Assembly (NCBI RefSeq): GCF_001545075.1
Contig: NZ_FCOB02000004.1
Span: 1-64,000 of the forward strand
DNA: 64,000 bases
From: Caballeronia ptereochthonis
GTDB lineage: Bacteria > Pseudomonadota > Gammaproteobacteria > Burkholderiales > Burkholderiaceae
Reading direction: 5' to 3'
Below are positions 43,454 to 52,406 of the stretch, one piece after another (position 1 is the first letter of the stretch; every line of letters begins with the position of its first letter). The translations under genes were made by a program, and so were the position numbers. The notes beneath the pieces were generated by a model that did no database searches, had not been told where the DNA came from, and worked only from the letters and a program-made list of their open reading frames with translations.

Positions 43454-44182
43454 ATGAGCAAACGCGCCCTGCTCGGCATGCTTACCCCGTCGTCCAACAC
43501 AGCGCTCGAACCGATCACGAGCGCGATGGTGGCCCGGTTGCCAGGTGTCAGCGCCCATTTCTCGCGCTTCACGGTCACCGAAATCTCGCTGTCCGAGCGG
43601 GCGCTCGGACAGTTCGATACAACCAACATCATCCGGGCCGCCAGGCTGCTGGCGGACGCCAAGGTCGATGTGATCGCGTGGAACGGCACGTCATCCGGCT
43701 GGCTCGGCTTTGAAACCGACCGCCGCCTGTGTCGCGAAATTGAGGACGCGACCGGCATCCCCGCAACGACTTCGGTGCTCGCGCTGAACGAGATTCTGGA
43801 TAAGACCGGGGTCAAGAAATTCGGTCTGGTCAGTCCGTACCTCACGGAGGTACAGCAGAAGATTGTGGCCAATTACCGCGACAACGGCATCGACTGCTCT
43901 TCCGAAAGCCATCTGGGCCTGAAGGTGAATTTTCAGTTTTCCGAGGTAACCGAAGCGACGCTGCGCGAACAGATCCGCGATGTCGCGACGCACCGCCCGG
44001 AGGCGATCGTCACGTTCTGCACGAACCTGCACGCCGCACATCTGGCCTCAGAAGTGGAGCAGCACCACGGCATCCCGCTCTACGACACGATCTCCACCGT
44101 GGTGTGGAAGTCGCTAAAGCTCGCCGGCTACGATACGACCCGGCTCGCGGGCTGGGGCCGCCTGTTTTCCGAAGTTGCGTGA
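43454..44182 (+). CDS. Asp/Glu racemase-superfamily protein, arylmalonate decarboxylase/maleate isomerase-like
   Basis: A 242-aa protein. The first active-site loop reads AWNGTSSGWLG, with Gly78 where racemases and maleate isomerases have Cys. The second is VTFCTNLHA with Cys189. One Cys and a GTS loop are the arrangement in arylmalonate decarboxylase. N-terminal LLGMLTPSSNTALEP fits the AMDase/Asp_Glu family. It is the second gene of the hydantoin operon, 43 nt after the MFS gene. It may decarboxylate or racemise a hydrolysis product of the hydantoinase. Confidence 0.85.
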   Translation: MSKRALLGMLTPSSNTALEPITSAMVARLPGVSAHFSRFTVTEISLSERALGQFDTTNIIRAARLLADAKVDVIAWNGTSSGWLGFETDRRLCREIEDATGIPATTSVLALNEILDKTGVKKFGLVSPYLTEVQQKIVANYRDNGIDCSSESHLGLKVNFQFSEVTEATLREQIRDVATHRPEAIVTFCTNLHAAHLASEVEQHHGIPLYDTISTVVWKSLKLAGYDTTRLAGWGRLFSEVA

Positions 44183-44192
44183 GAGACTTGCC

Positions 44193-45608
44193 ATGACAAT
44201 CGCATATGACCTCGTGATCCGTCACGCCGATGTAGTAACCGCGTCCGAGCGCTTCAACTGCGATATCGGCGTGAAGGACGGCATCGTCGTCGCGCTGGGC
44301 CGCGATCTGGGCGCGGGCACGCGCGAGATCGATGCCGCCGGCCTGCTGGCGTTGCCCGGCGGTATCGACGCGCACTGCCATCTCGATCAACCCATGCCTG
44401 ACGGGCTGAAGATGGCGGACGACTTCTACAGCGGTACGCGTGCAGCCGTGTGCGGCGGCACCACGACCGTGATCCCTTTCGCGGCACAGGCGAAGGGCCA
44501 GTCGCTCCGGGCGGCCGTCGACGACTATCATCGCCGGGCCGAAGGCCGCGCGGTCACCGATTACGCGTTCCACCTGATCGTCTCCGATCCGACGCCCGAG
44601 GTGCTGGAGCGCGAACTGCCGCAACTGATCGAGGCAGGCTACACGTCGTTCAAGATCTACATGACCTACGACGACCTCAAGCTCAGCGACCGCGAGATCC
44701 TCGAGGTAATGGATGTGGCACGCCGCAACCAGGCGCTGGTCATGGTGCATGCCGAGAATTCGGACTGTATCGCCTGGCTGACTGAGAGGCTCACCGAAGC
44801 CGGCAAGCACGCGCCGGAGTATCACGCGCTATCGCGCCCCGCGGTGGTCGAGCGAGAGGCGACGCACCGTGCGATTGCCTTCTCCGAACTCGTCGACGTG
44901 CCGGTCCTGATCGTCCATGTGTCGGGCCAGGATGCGATCGAGCAGATCGAATGGGCGCAGCAACGCGGCCTCAACATCTACGCCGAGACTTGCCCGCAAT
45001 ACCTTTACCTGACTGCCGAAGACCTGGGCCATGAGGACGGCTATCACGGCGCCAAGTGCGTCTGCAGTCCGCCGCCACGCGACACGTCCAGCCAGAAGGC
45101 CGTGTGGAGCGCGCTGAAGCGTGGCGTATTCAGCGTATTCTCGTCCGACCACGCGCCGTTCTCATACGACGATCCGCAGGGCAAAAAGCCCGGCGGCAAA
45201 GAGGTGTCGTTCGAGCATATCCCGAACGGCATCCCGGGCATCGAAACCCGCCTCGCGCTGCTGTTCGACGGTGTGAGCCGCGGCAAGCTGTCACTGCACA
45301 AGTTTGTCGAGCTGACATCCTTGAATCCCGCGAAGCTGTACGGCCTTTATCCGCGCAAAGGCACGATCGCGGTGGGCGCCGACGCCGACATCGTACTCTG
45401 GGATCCCCTCAGGCACGTCACCATCGCCAATGACGCGCTACACCACAACGTCGACTACACACCGTACGAGGGCCGAACCATCCAGGGCTGGCCGCAGCAC
45501 TGTCTGTCACGCGGCGAACTGCTCGTCGAGAGCGGCCGCTATCTCGAGCCGGACGCGGGCCGGGGCCGCTTTCTCGCCGCGGGCAAACCGCAGTACATCG
45601 ACCTCTGA
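44193..45608 (+). CDS. D-hydantoinase/dihydropyrimidinase
   Basis: A 471-aa cyclic amidohydrolase. The binuclear metal centre is complete: His61 and His63 (DAHCHLD), carboxylated Lys154 (SFKIYMTYDD), His186 (MVHAENSD), His242 (VHVSGQDA) and Asp319 (FSSDHAPF). It would open hydantoins or dihydropyrimidines to N-carbamoyl amino acids. The start at MTIAYDLVIR lies 10 nt after the preceding stop. No N-carbamoylase is in the window, so a downstream enzyme must be elsewhere or the M20 enzyme at 48.8 kb could help. Confidence 0.93.
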   Translation: MTIAYDLVIRHADVVTASERFNCDIGVKDGIVVALGRDLGAGTREIDAAGLLALPGGIDAHCHLDQPMPDGLKMADDFYSGTRAAVCGGTTTVIPFAAQAKGQSLRAAVDDYHRRAEGRAVTDYAFHLIVSDPTPEVLERELPQLIEAGYTSFKIYMTYDDLKLSDREILEVMDVARRNQALVMVHAENSDCIAWLTERLTEAGKHAPEYHALSRPAVVEREATHRAIAFSELVDVPVLIVHVSGQDAIEQIEWAQQRGLNIYAETCPQYLYLTAEDLGHEDGYHGAKCVCSPPPRDTSSQKAVWSALKRGVFSVFSSDHAPFSYDDPQGKKPGGKEVSFEHIPNGIPGIETRLALLFDGVSRGKLSLHKFVELTSLNPAKLYGLYPRKGTIAVGADADIVLWDPLRHVTIANDALHHNVDYTPYEGRTIQGWPQHCLSRGELLVESGRYLEPDAGRGRFLAAGKPQYIDL

Positions 45609-45622
45609 TATCGGAGAGCAGT

Positions 45623-46318
45623 ATGAAGATCCTGGTAATCAACCCCAACATCTCTGAAAGTGTCTCGACGCTGATTGAGGCGGAGGCGCGGCGCAGTGCC
45701 TCGCCCGGCACCGAGATCGAGGTCGCGACCGCGCCGTTCGGCGTTGCGTACATCGAGACACGTTTCGAAGCGCTGGTCGGCGCGTACGCGACGGCGAGCG
45801 TGGCAGCCGAACGCCATGGCTCCTACGATGGTGTCGTGGTGGCGGCCTTCGGCGACCCAGGCCTGCAGGGCATCAAGGAACTGATCGACGTGCCGGCAGT
45901 CGGGTTGACCGAGTCCTCGCTGATGACTGCGGCGACGCTCGGGCAGCGCTTTTCGATCATCGCGATCTCACCGCGAATCAAGGCGTGGTACCGCGAGACC
46001 GTCGAGCGCAGTCATCTGGCGAGCCGGCTCGCCAGCATCCGCGCGCTCGAGGAGCCGTTGCTCGATATCGGCAGCGTGCAGCAGGATTACGCAGGAAGAC
46101 TGAAGGCCCTGTGTAACCAGGTGGTCGATGACGATGGCGCCGACGTCATCATCATCGCCGGCGCGCCGCTCGCGGGGCTCGCACGTGAGATTCGCAACGA
46201 ATTGCCGGTTCCGGTCGTTGACGGCGTGTCGAGCGCCATTGCCCAGCTTGAGGGTCTTCTCCGGCTAAGTCCGAAAAAGCGACGCGCGGCAGTTTCACAC
46301 GGCCGCCAGTCAAGCTGA
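45623..46318 (+). CDS. Hydantoin racemase homologue lacking both catalytic cysteines
   Basis: A 231-aa HyuE/AroM-like protein of the Asp/Glu racemase superfamily. Characterised hydantoin racemases use Cys76 and Cys181. Here the matching loops read VVVAAFGDPGLQG and IIIAGAPLAGLA, so both positions are alanine (residues 75 and 181). The fold is otherwise complete (MKILVINPNISESVS; EVATAPFGVAYIETR). It starts 14 nt after the hydantoinase gene with GGAGAG upstream. It is either inactive, a binding or regulatory protein, or uses another mechanism. Confidence 0.88.
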   Translation: MKILVINPNISESVSTLIEAEARRSASPGTEIEVATAPFGVAYIETRFEALVGAYATASVAAERHGSYDGVVVAAFGDPGLQGIKELIDVPAVGLTESSLMTAATLGQRFSIIAISPRIKAWYRETVERSHLASRLASIRALEEPLLDIGSVQQDYAGRLKALCNQVVDDDGADVIIIAGAPLAGLAREIRNELPVPVVDGVSSAIAQLEGLLRLSPKKRRAAVSHGRQSS

Positions 46319-46489
46319 ACCGGGGCTTGCCCGCACCGCTTGAACGGCTGTTGAGCAGCCAGCAGACGGGTTAAGGCGGGTCTGTAAAAGTTTCTGGATT
46401 GGATGTCGCTCTGAACGATCCTCGAAAGATCCGAACGAACGACGGCGCATCCGCGACGCAACTGGAACCTGGATCGAACCCGTCAACGA

Positions 46490-46572
46490 AGCGCACGCGC
46501 AAGCGGGATTCCTGGCGAGATAAGGCGCGTGATGCCATGGTCGAGACTGATCGAGCTGATCGACCCGCACGC
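46490..46572 (+). pseudogene. IS5-family transposase N-terminal remnant
   Basis: RTRKRDSWR in one frame and MPWSRLIELIDPH in the next resemble the start of IS5-group transposases (RKREFLxxMxxVVPWxxLxxLIEPH). A frameshift separates them and nothing follows. The 376-nt gap in which it sits (46319-46694) contains no other recognisable feature. It closes the right end of the hydantoin operon. Confidence 0.4.
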
Positions 46573-46694
46573 TTCAGGGCATCCCTCTGCAATGACCCGC
46601 GTGCCGCATCGACGACTATCGAAGACCCGATTGCCGACGATCCGCACACTGCCGGCACGCGGATTCAATCACGGTGCGGTTCGGGGAAGGAGCC

Positions 46695-47114
46695 TCACCC
46701 CTCCGCCAACGTGAAGCAGATGTCCTGAGCTCCCGACCACAGGACCAGCTTCCCAAACTCCGCAAGATTCTCGTGGCCTTCCAGTAGCGTAAAGAAATGA
46801 TTCCCGGCAAGCTGGCCCATCTTGCTTGCGAAGATCGAACTTCCATAGACAAACAGAAACTCGGTCTCGCTGAATCCACCCGGGTATAACAGAATGTCGC
46901 CTCGCGAGGCGTGGCTCGTGTGGTTCTCGAAACCCAGCCCCGTATCGAAATCGCCGAGCGGAATCCATACCGCTTCGCCGCTCCAGCGCGAATGAATTAC
47001 CTTGTTCTTGAATGGCAGCAGCTCGAGAAAGCGCTGACAGGTCAGCGGCGCTTTCTCTTCTTCCAGTCGTCCGACAAAGTGAAACGGTCCCGCTTGTACG
47101 TTGATTTTTTTCAT
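46695..47114 (-). CDS. DUF3830 family protein
   Basis: A 139-aa protein of the DUF3830 family (cyclophilin-like fold). Recognisable blocks are KINVQAGPFHFVGRLEEEKA, PFKNKVIHSRWSGEAVWIPL, GFENHTSHASRGDILLYPGG and GSSIFASKMGQLAGNHFFTL. GGAGGGG lies 4 nt before the ATG. Function unknown. Such genes are often next to amidohydrolase and racemase genes, as here. A longer in-frame start lacks support. Confidence 0.85.
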   Translation of the reverse strand: MKKINVQAGPFHFVGRLEEEKAPLTCQRFLELLPFKNKVIHSRWSGEAVWIPLGDFDTGLGFENHTSHASRGDILLYPGGFSETEFLFVYGSSIFASKMGQLAGNHFFTLLEGHENLAEFGKLVLWSGAQDICFTLAEG

Positions 47115-47450
47115 GTCCCCTCCAGAGGTTGTCATCTGTCCGCTAGCCTTGCGCACGAATGAAAAGCGTAAGGTAGTCAAACCGCGCCTGTCCGAGACTA
47201 GCAGGAATCGAGCGACCTGGTCAGGGTTCGATTCAGCCGGCCGCCAAGATTAAGCCGTGTCTCAATCGGCGTCATCGGGAGATTCACCAGGCATGAAGCT
47301 TTCGTCATCCGGAGGCCGAAGGCGTTACGACCGGCATCTCGGCCGTCGACCGCGCGCACACAATCCGCACCGCCGTGCGCGCGGTCGCCCGGCCGAACGA
47401 TCTCGTGCAGCCTGCCGTTGACCGGCCTGCACGCCGCCCGCGGCACCGCA
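47115..47450. other. Intergenic region, no gene recognised
   Basis: About 340 bp between two minus-strand genes. It must carry the promoter of the DUF3830 gene. Short open frames are visible on both strands, but none has a recognisable family or RBS. Confidence 0.5.
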
Positions 47451-48761
47451 TCAGTCGTCGAGCGCCTTGCCGCCCGTTTCCTCGAACATCGACACCGCGA
47501 TCAGCGAGATCAGCACGCAGCCGATCATGTACCACGCAGGCGCCATCTTGCTGCCCGTCGCGCGGATCAGCCAGCCCGCGACGAGCTGCGCCGTGCCGCC
47601 GAACACCGACACCGCGATCGCATACGCGCTCGACATGTAGCCCGCGCGCAGATGCTTGGGGAAGTTCTCGGGCATCAGCGCATAGGCGGGCGCGGAGCCC
47701 ATCGTGTAGCAGAGCATCAGCACGATGAGCGAGGCCAGCACGACTGGCAGCGTCGGAAAATGCGTCATCACCCAGAACGCCGGATACAGCAGCACGATCA
47801 ACGCGATGCGGCCGATCACCGTCAACGGCTTGCGGCGTCGCATGCGATCGGACCACGCGCCGTAGATCGGGCACATCACGAGCGAGATGACGCTGGACGC
47901 GACGCCCGCGAGCATCGACATCTTCGACGGCAGATGCAGGTACTGGATGCAGTACGTCGGCATGTAGTACATCATCACGTACGTCGACACCGACATGCCC
48001 ATGATCGCGAAGATCGTCAGGAACCAGTTGCGCACGTAGAGACCGCGCTTCGGATCGTCGCGGGTCGCGACCGCTTTCGCGGCGGGCGCTTCCTCGCGGA
48101 TGTGCCGGCGCAGATAAATGCCGACCGGCGCGATGAGCGTGCCCAGCAGGAACGGGATGCGCCAGCCCCAGCTGTGCATGGTCTCATCCGACAGCAGGAA
48201 CCCGAGGCTCGCCGCGATACTTGAGCCGAGCAGCGCCGCGGCGCCCTGGCTCGCCAGTTGCCAGCTCGCGCGAAAGCCACGGCTTTTGGCGCCGCCCATT
48301 TCCAGCAAGGTCGCGGTCGCCGCGCCGAATTCACCGCCCTGCGCGAAGCCCTGCACGAGCCGCGCCACGACGATCAGCACCGGCGCCGCCAGCCCGATCT
48401 GCGCATAGGTCGGCGCGAGGCCGATGGCCACCGAGCCGACCGCCATCAGCAAAATGGTGAGCGTGAGCGCGGGCTTGCGGCCGGCGCGGTCGGCGTAGCG
48501 GCCGAGCACGAAGCCGCCGAGCGGGCGCATCACGAAGCCGACCGCGAACACCGCGAACGCGAGCAGCGACGACGTGATCGGATCGTCCGACGGAAAGAAC
48601 TGGCGGCCGATCGTCAGCGCGAAATAGCTGTAGACGGTGAAGTCGAAGAATTCGAGCAGATTGCCGATGACCGCCGCGAACACGATCTTGCGCTGCTGCC
48701 CGGGCGTCATCTGCGCCGCATCGGCGGCCGGGCGGGAAAGGGTTTGCGTCGTGGCGCTCAT
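47451..48761 (-). CDS. MHS-family MFS transporter
   Basis: A 436-aa symporter with 12 predicted membrane segments. The typical MHS text is present: GNLLEFFDFTVYSYFALTIG, then RPLGGFVLGRYADRAGRKPA, then ARLVQGFAQGGEFGAATATL. Its start overlaps the M20 amidohydrolase stop by 4 nt, so transporter and hydrolase are co-expressed. It probably imports the N-acyl amino acid or its product. Confidence 0.92.
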   Translation of the reverse strand: MSATTQTLSRPAADAAQMTPGQQRKIVFAAVIGNLLEFFDFTVYSYFALTIGRQFFPSDDPITSSLLAFAVFAVGFVMRPLGGFVLGRYADRAGRKPALTLTILLMAVGSVAIGLAPTYAQIGLAAPVLIVVARLVQGFAQGGEFGAATATLLEMGGAKSRGFRASWQLASQGAAALLGSSIAASLGFLLSDETMHSWGWRIPFLLGTLIAPVGIYLRRHIREEAPAAKAVATRDDPKRGLYVRNWFLTIFAIMGMSVSTYVMMYYMPTYCIQYLHLPSKMSMLAGVASSVISLVMCPIYGAWSDRMRRRKPLTVIGRIALIVLLYPAFWVMTHFPTLPVVLASLIVLMLCYTMGSAPAYALMPENFPKHLRAGYMSSAYAIAVSVFGGTAQLVAGWLIRATGSKMAPAWYMIGCVLISLIAVSMFEETGGKALDD

Positions 48762-49957
48762 GCGCGCTCCTTCGTCAGGAAGCGTTCGACAAGACGCGTC
48801 CAGAAAGCCGCGCCGATGGTCAGGTTGTCGTCGTTGAAGTCGTAGCGGGCGTTATGCAGCATCGGGCGGCCTTCGCCATTGCCGAGGCGCACGAAGCAGC
48901 CGGGGACCTTCTGCAGGTAATACGCGAAATCCTCGCTGCCCGCGATCGGCGGAAACGGCGCGATCACGTGCTCCGGACCGACGAGCTCTTCCGCGATCTG
49001 GCGCGCGAACTCGGTTTCGGCGGCGCTGTTGACGAGCACCGGATAGCCGCGAATGAAGTCGATCTCGACGGTCGCGCCATACGCCTGTGCCTGCGACGCG
49101 ATCAGCGCGCGGATGCGGTTTTCCAGCGTCTCGCGCACCGTCGGCGAAAACGAGCGCACGCTCATTTCGAGCAAGGCGTCTTCCGGAATCACATTCGCCG
49201 CGTGGCCCGAGCGGAACGAGCCGACGGTGACGACGGCCGCTTCGTTCGGATCGATGTTGCGCGACACCACGGACTGCAGCGCCATCACGATGCTGCTGCC
49301 GACCAGGACCGGATCGACGGCCAGATGAGGACGCGCCGCATGCCCGCCACGTCCGACGATGCGCACCTTGACCGTATCGCATGCGGCCATCAGCGGGCCC
49401 GCGCGAAAGCCGAACGTGCCGACTGGCACGCCCGGATGATTGTGCAGCCCGAAAATCGCCTGACACGGAAAACGCTCGAAGAGGCCATCGGCGATCATGC
49501 GCTCCGCGCCGCTGTCCGCGCCCGCTTCCTCGGCGGGCTGGAAGATCAGGTGCACGGTGCCGTCGAAGTTGCGCGTCTTCGCGAGCTGCTGCGCCGCGCC
49601 GAGCAGTACGGTCGTGTGGCCGTCGTGGCCGCACGCGTGCATCTTGCCGTCGTGAACGCTCGCGTAGCTGAGACCGGTCTGCTCCTGAATCGGCAGCGCG
49701 TCCATGTCGGCGCGCACGCCGACCGAGCGCGTGCTCGTCCCCGCCTTGAGCGACGCGACGAGCCCGTGACCGCCGATATTGCGCGTCACGTCGTAACCCC
49801 ATGCCTCGAGCTTTTCGGCGACGAAGCGCGACGTCGCCGCTTCCTCGTACGACAACTCAGGATGCTGGTGAATGTGGTGACGGATTTCGTCGAGCTGCGG
49901 TCTTGCGTCGGTGAGATCGGTGACTTCGCAATAACGGGTTTCGTGCGTTTCGCTCAT
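48758..49957 (-). CDS. M20-family amidohydrolase (hippurate hydrolase-like)
   Basis: A 399-aa metallopeptidase-fold amidohydrolase. The metal ligands of the M20D subfamily are visible: HACGHDGHTTVLLG near residue 110, FQPAEEAGADSGAERM near residue 140, and the C-terminal MLHNARYDFNDD. The general-base glutamate is in PAEE. It removes acyl groups from amino acids such as hippurate or N-acetyl/N-carbamoyl derivatives. GGAGGAG precedes the ATG. It is divergent from the LysR gene across a clear T-N11-A type site. Confidence 0.92.
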   Translation of the reverse strand: MSETHETRYCEVTDLTDARPQLDEIRHHIHQHPELSYEEAATSRFVAEKLEAWGYDVTRNIGGHGLVASLKAGTSTRSVGVRADMDALPIQEQTGLSYASVHDGKMHACGHDGHTTVLLGAAQQLAKTRNFDGTVHLIFQPAEEAGADSGAERMIADGLFERFPCQAIFGLHNHPGVPVGTFGFRAGPLMAACDTVKVRIVGRGGHAARPHLAVDPVLVGSSIVMALQSVVSRNIDPNEAAVVTVGSFRSGHAANVIPEDALLEMSVRSFSPTVRETLENRIRALIASQAQAYGATVEIDFIRGYPVLVNSAAETEFARQIAEELVGPEHVIAPFPPIAGSEDFAYYLQKVPGCFVRLGNGEGRPMLHNARYDFNDDNLTIGAAFWTRLVERFLTKERA

Positions 49958-50049
49958 GGCGTGGGGCTCCTCCTTTTATGGGTGCGCTGAATAACACGGA
50001 GTATTGCACCGACGAAAAAATCGACCGATGACTCGAGCGCATCTAAAAT

Positions 50050-50066
50050 GTTGCCTTTTGGTCAAC
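50050..50066. promoter_or_regulatory. LysR-type operator between M20 and LysR genes
   Basis: GTTGCC-TTTTG-GTCAAC is an imperfect inverted repeat with GTTG/CAAC outer arms, matching the T-N11-A layout of LysR sites. It lies about 25 bp before the lysR start and 93 bp before the M20 start, in the only space between the two divergent genes. Confidence 0.6.
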
Positions 50067-50088
50067 AATCAAACGAGTCAGGTCACGA

Positions 50089-51009
50089 ATGCGCGACTGG
50101 ATGGACGACATCGGCGAGCGGTCGCTCCGCTATCTCGCCGAGATCGCGGCGAGGGGCGGCGTGCGCATGGCGGCGGAAACGCTCGGCGTGAATCCCTCGG
50201 TGATCAGCCGGCAGGTGGCTGCGCTGGAGCGGCGGCTGCGCTTTCCGCTGATCGAGCGGCGCGGGCGGCATGTGGTCGTGACGGAAATCGGTCGGTTGCT
50301 GATCGACCACTATCACGACGGGCAGCGGCGCCAGCGCGATCTGGCCGCGCGTCTGGAGGAGTACCGTCACTTGCGGCGCGGGCGCGTGGCGCTCGGCGTC
50401 GGCGAGGGATTCATCGGCAACCTGATCGCGCGGGCGCTGCAGCGCTTTTCGATGACCTACCCCGACATCCTCGTCGAAATCCGCTCCGGCCCGACGCCCG
50501 TGGTGCTCTCGCTCGTGCGCGACGACGTCGTCGATATCGGTCTGTGCGCCCGCTCCGCCGATGATCCCGCGATGCGCATCCATCCGTTCGCCGCGCGGCC
50601 GCTGTGCGCGGTGGTGGCGCCGACGCATCGTTTCGCGTCGATGACCAAGGTGCCGCCGGCCGAGCTGGCGAGCGAGCGGCTCATCTTCATGACGGAAGCG
50701 TTCGGCGTGCAGCATTTCGTGCAGTCGCTGCTCGACGACGTCCGGCTGAATGTCATTCCGGCGTATCGCGTCGATCTGTTCAACACGGCGCAGACGCTCG
50801 CGGCGGCGGGACTGGGCGTGGCGTTCATGTCGTCGATCACGGCACGGCGCGGCATCGACCTGGGCGAGCTGGTCGCGGTGCCGATCGATCATCCGATCGC
50901 GACGGGATTCGCGAGCCAGATGATGACGCGCGTGGGCCGCCGTTTGTCGCCGGCCGCGGATCACTTGTGGAAGCAGCTCGCGCAGAGTTTCCTCGCGGCG
51001 AAGACCTGA
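50089..51009 (+). CDS. LysR-family transcriptional regulator
   Basis: A 306-aa LTTR. The HTH lies at residues 10-65 (SLRYLAEIAARGGVRMAAET and NPSVISRQVAALERRLRFPL). The effector domain (residues 90-295) opens with GRVALGVGEGFIGNLIARAL. It is divergent from the M20/MFS operon and most likely activates it in response to the amidohydrolase substrate. The start ATG is 22 bp from the putative operator. Confidence 0.93.
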   Translation: MRDWMDDIGERSLRYLAEIAARGGVRMAAETLGVNPSVISRQVAALERRLRFPLIERRGRHVVVTEIGRLLIDHYHDGQRRQRDLAARLEEYRHLRRGRVALGVGEGFIGNLIARALQRFSMTYPDILVEIRSGPTPVVLSLVRDDVVDIGLCARSADDPAMRIHPFAARPLCAVVAPTHRFASMTKVPPAELASERLIFMTEAFGVQHFVQSLLDDVRLNVIPAYRVDLFNTAQTLAAAGLGVAFMSSITARRGIDLGELVAVPIDHPIATGFASQMMTRVGRRLSPAADHLWKQLAQSFLAAKT

Positions 51010-51202
51010 TGACGACGCGACCGGCACCTATCGGACGAGAGACTTCGGAGACAGCGCGATGCATACCGGTTCGATGCCCGGTTGTGTGATTGGCGTGCCG
51101 ACGCTTGGATAACCGGTCCGGTTGTCCGCGCGACGCCCGCCCTTCGCTCGCGTCGGCAACGCGAGCGCGGCCGGTCATCGCCGGCCGCGCCGCCTCGGAC
51201 CG

Positions 51203-52342
51203 TCACCACGTGCCGCTGAAAGCCTGCTGCACCTTCGCCGGATCCGTCACCCCGTTCACGACGAGCAACTGCGTGAGCAGGCGGGCCTTCTGCGGATTCA
51301 GGTCGAGCGATACCACGAATCCGCGCTTGTCATCGTCCACCTCGACGTTCCGGTTCACGAATCCCGACACCACGCGCGTCGAGCGAACCACGACGATGCC
51401 CTTCTTCACCGCCCGGTCGAGCGCGGCGAGCGCTTCCTTCGAGGCGTCGCCATCGCCCTCGCCCGCCACCACGATGCCCTTCGCGCCGTCGGCGATCGCG
51501 TGGTCGATCTGGCGTCCATCCATGTTGCTATGGGCGTACACGATATCGACACGCGGCAATTGATCGTTCGCAGGCAGGCTCAACGCCTCGCGCGCCGGTT
51601 GCAGCGCGGGCGTGACGAACCGCACGCTCGCGGGATCGACGTAACCGATCGCGCCCGCATTCGGCGACGCGAACGCCTGAACCGCCGTCGTATTCGTCTT
51701 GGTGATCCAGCGCGGCGCGTGAATCTGGTCGTTCATCACGACCATCACGCCACGGTCGCGCGACTGCGCGCTCGCCGCCACTTCGACGGCCTCGTAAAGG
51801 TTGTTCGGGCCGTCGGCGCTCGTCGTCCCGCCGGGGCGCATCGAGCCGACCAGCACCACCGGCTTGTTCGTGCGCAGGACGTTGTGCAGGAAGAAGGCCG
51901 TTTCCTCGATCGTATCGGTGCCGTGCGTGATCACGACGCCGTCCGCCTCGTTACGATCGAAAGCCTCCTGAATGCGCCGCGCGAGCTGGAACCAGATCTT
52001 GTCGTTCATGTCCTGCGAGCCGACGTTCGAGATCTGCTCCGCGCTGATGCTCGCGAGCTTTTCGATGCCGGGCACGCCGCGCACCAGCTCCTGACCCTTC
52101 ACGTTGCCTGAGTTGTAGCCGATCGCCGAGCGCGGATCGGCCGTTCCGGAGATGGTGCCGCCGGTTGCCAGCACGAGAATCCGCGGCAGGCCGGGCGCGG
52201 GCGTGGATGCGATGGCGGCGCCCGCTTGCTGCGACGCTGCATCGGCGGCCCAGGCGCTCGCGCCGCCGACTAGTCCCGCGACGAGCAGTGCGGCCGAGAG
52301 AGAAAGCCGCATCGTGCTTCGAATGATGGTATGGGTGTTCAT
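51203..52342 (-). CDS. Type II (periplasmic) L-asparaginase
   Basis: A 379-aa secreted asparaginase. Signal peptide MNTHTIIRSTMRLSLSAALL to about residue 33 (SAWAA). The nucleophile Thr63 is in ATGGTISG and the second catalytic pair Thr142-Asp143 in ITHGTDTIEETAFFL. SMRPGGTTSADGPNNLYEAV carries the active-site region near the Lys. It converts L-Asn to L-Asp plus ammonia in the periplasm. AGGAAA lies 6 nt before the ATG. Its product feeds the aspartase gene directly upstream. Confidence 0.94.
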   Translation of the reverse strand: MNTHTIIRSTMRLSLSAALLVAGLVGGASAWAADAASQQAGAAIASTPAPGLPRILVLATGGTISGTADPRSAIGYNSGNVKGQELVRGVPGIEKLASISAEQISNVGSQDMNDKIWFQLARRIQEAFDRNEADGVVITHGTDTIEETAFFLHNVLRTNKPVVLVGSMRPGGTTSADGPNNLYEAVEVAASAQSRDRGVMVVMNDQIHAPRWITKTNTTAVQAFASPNAGAIGYVDPASVRFVTPALQPAREALSLPANDQLPRVDIVYAHSNMDGRQIDHAIADGAKGIVVAGEGDGDASKEALAALDRAVKKGIVVVRSTRVVSGFVNRNVEVDDDKRGFVVSLDLNPQKARLLTQLLVVNGVTDPAKVQQAFSGTW

Positions 52343-52406
52343 TTGCAGTTTCCTCGAATGATTCGAGCGCCGCGCGTGGAAACGCGGCGCTTCGTGAAAA
52401 GGACCT

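Noticed and set aside
43454..44182. Assignment as a maleate isomerase.
   Set aside because: Maleate isomerases have two active-site cysteines; here the first is Gly78 in a GTS loop, so the decarboxylase-like arrangement fits better.
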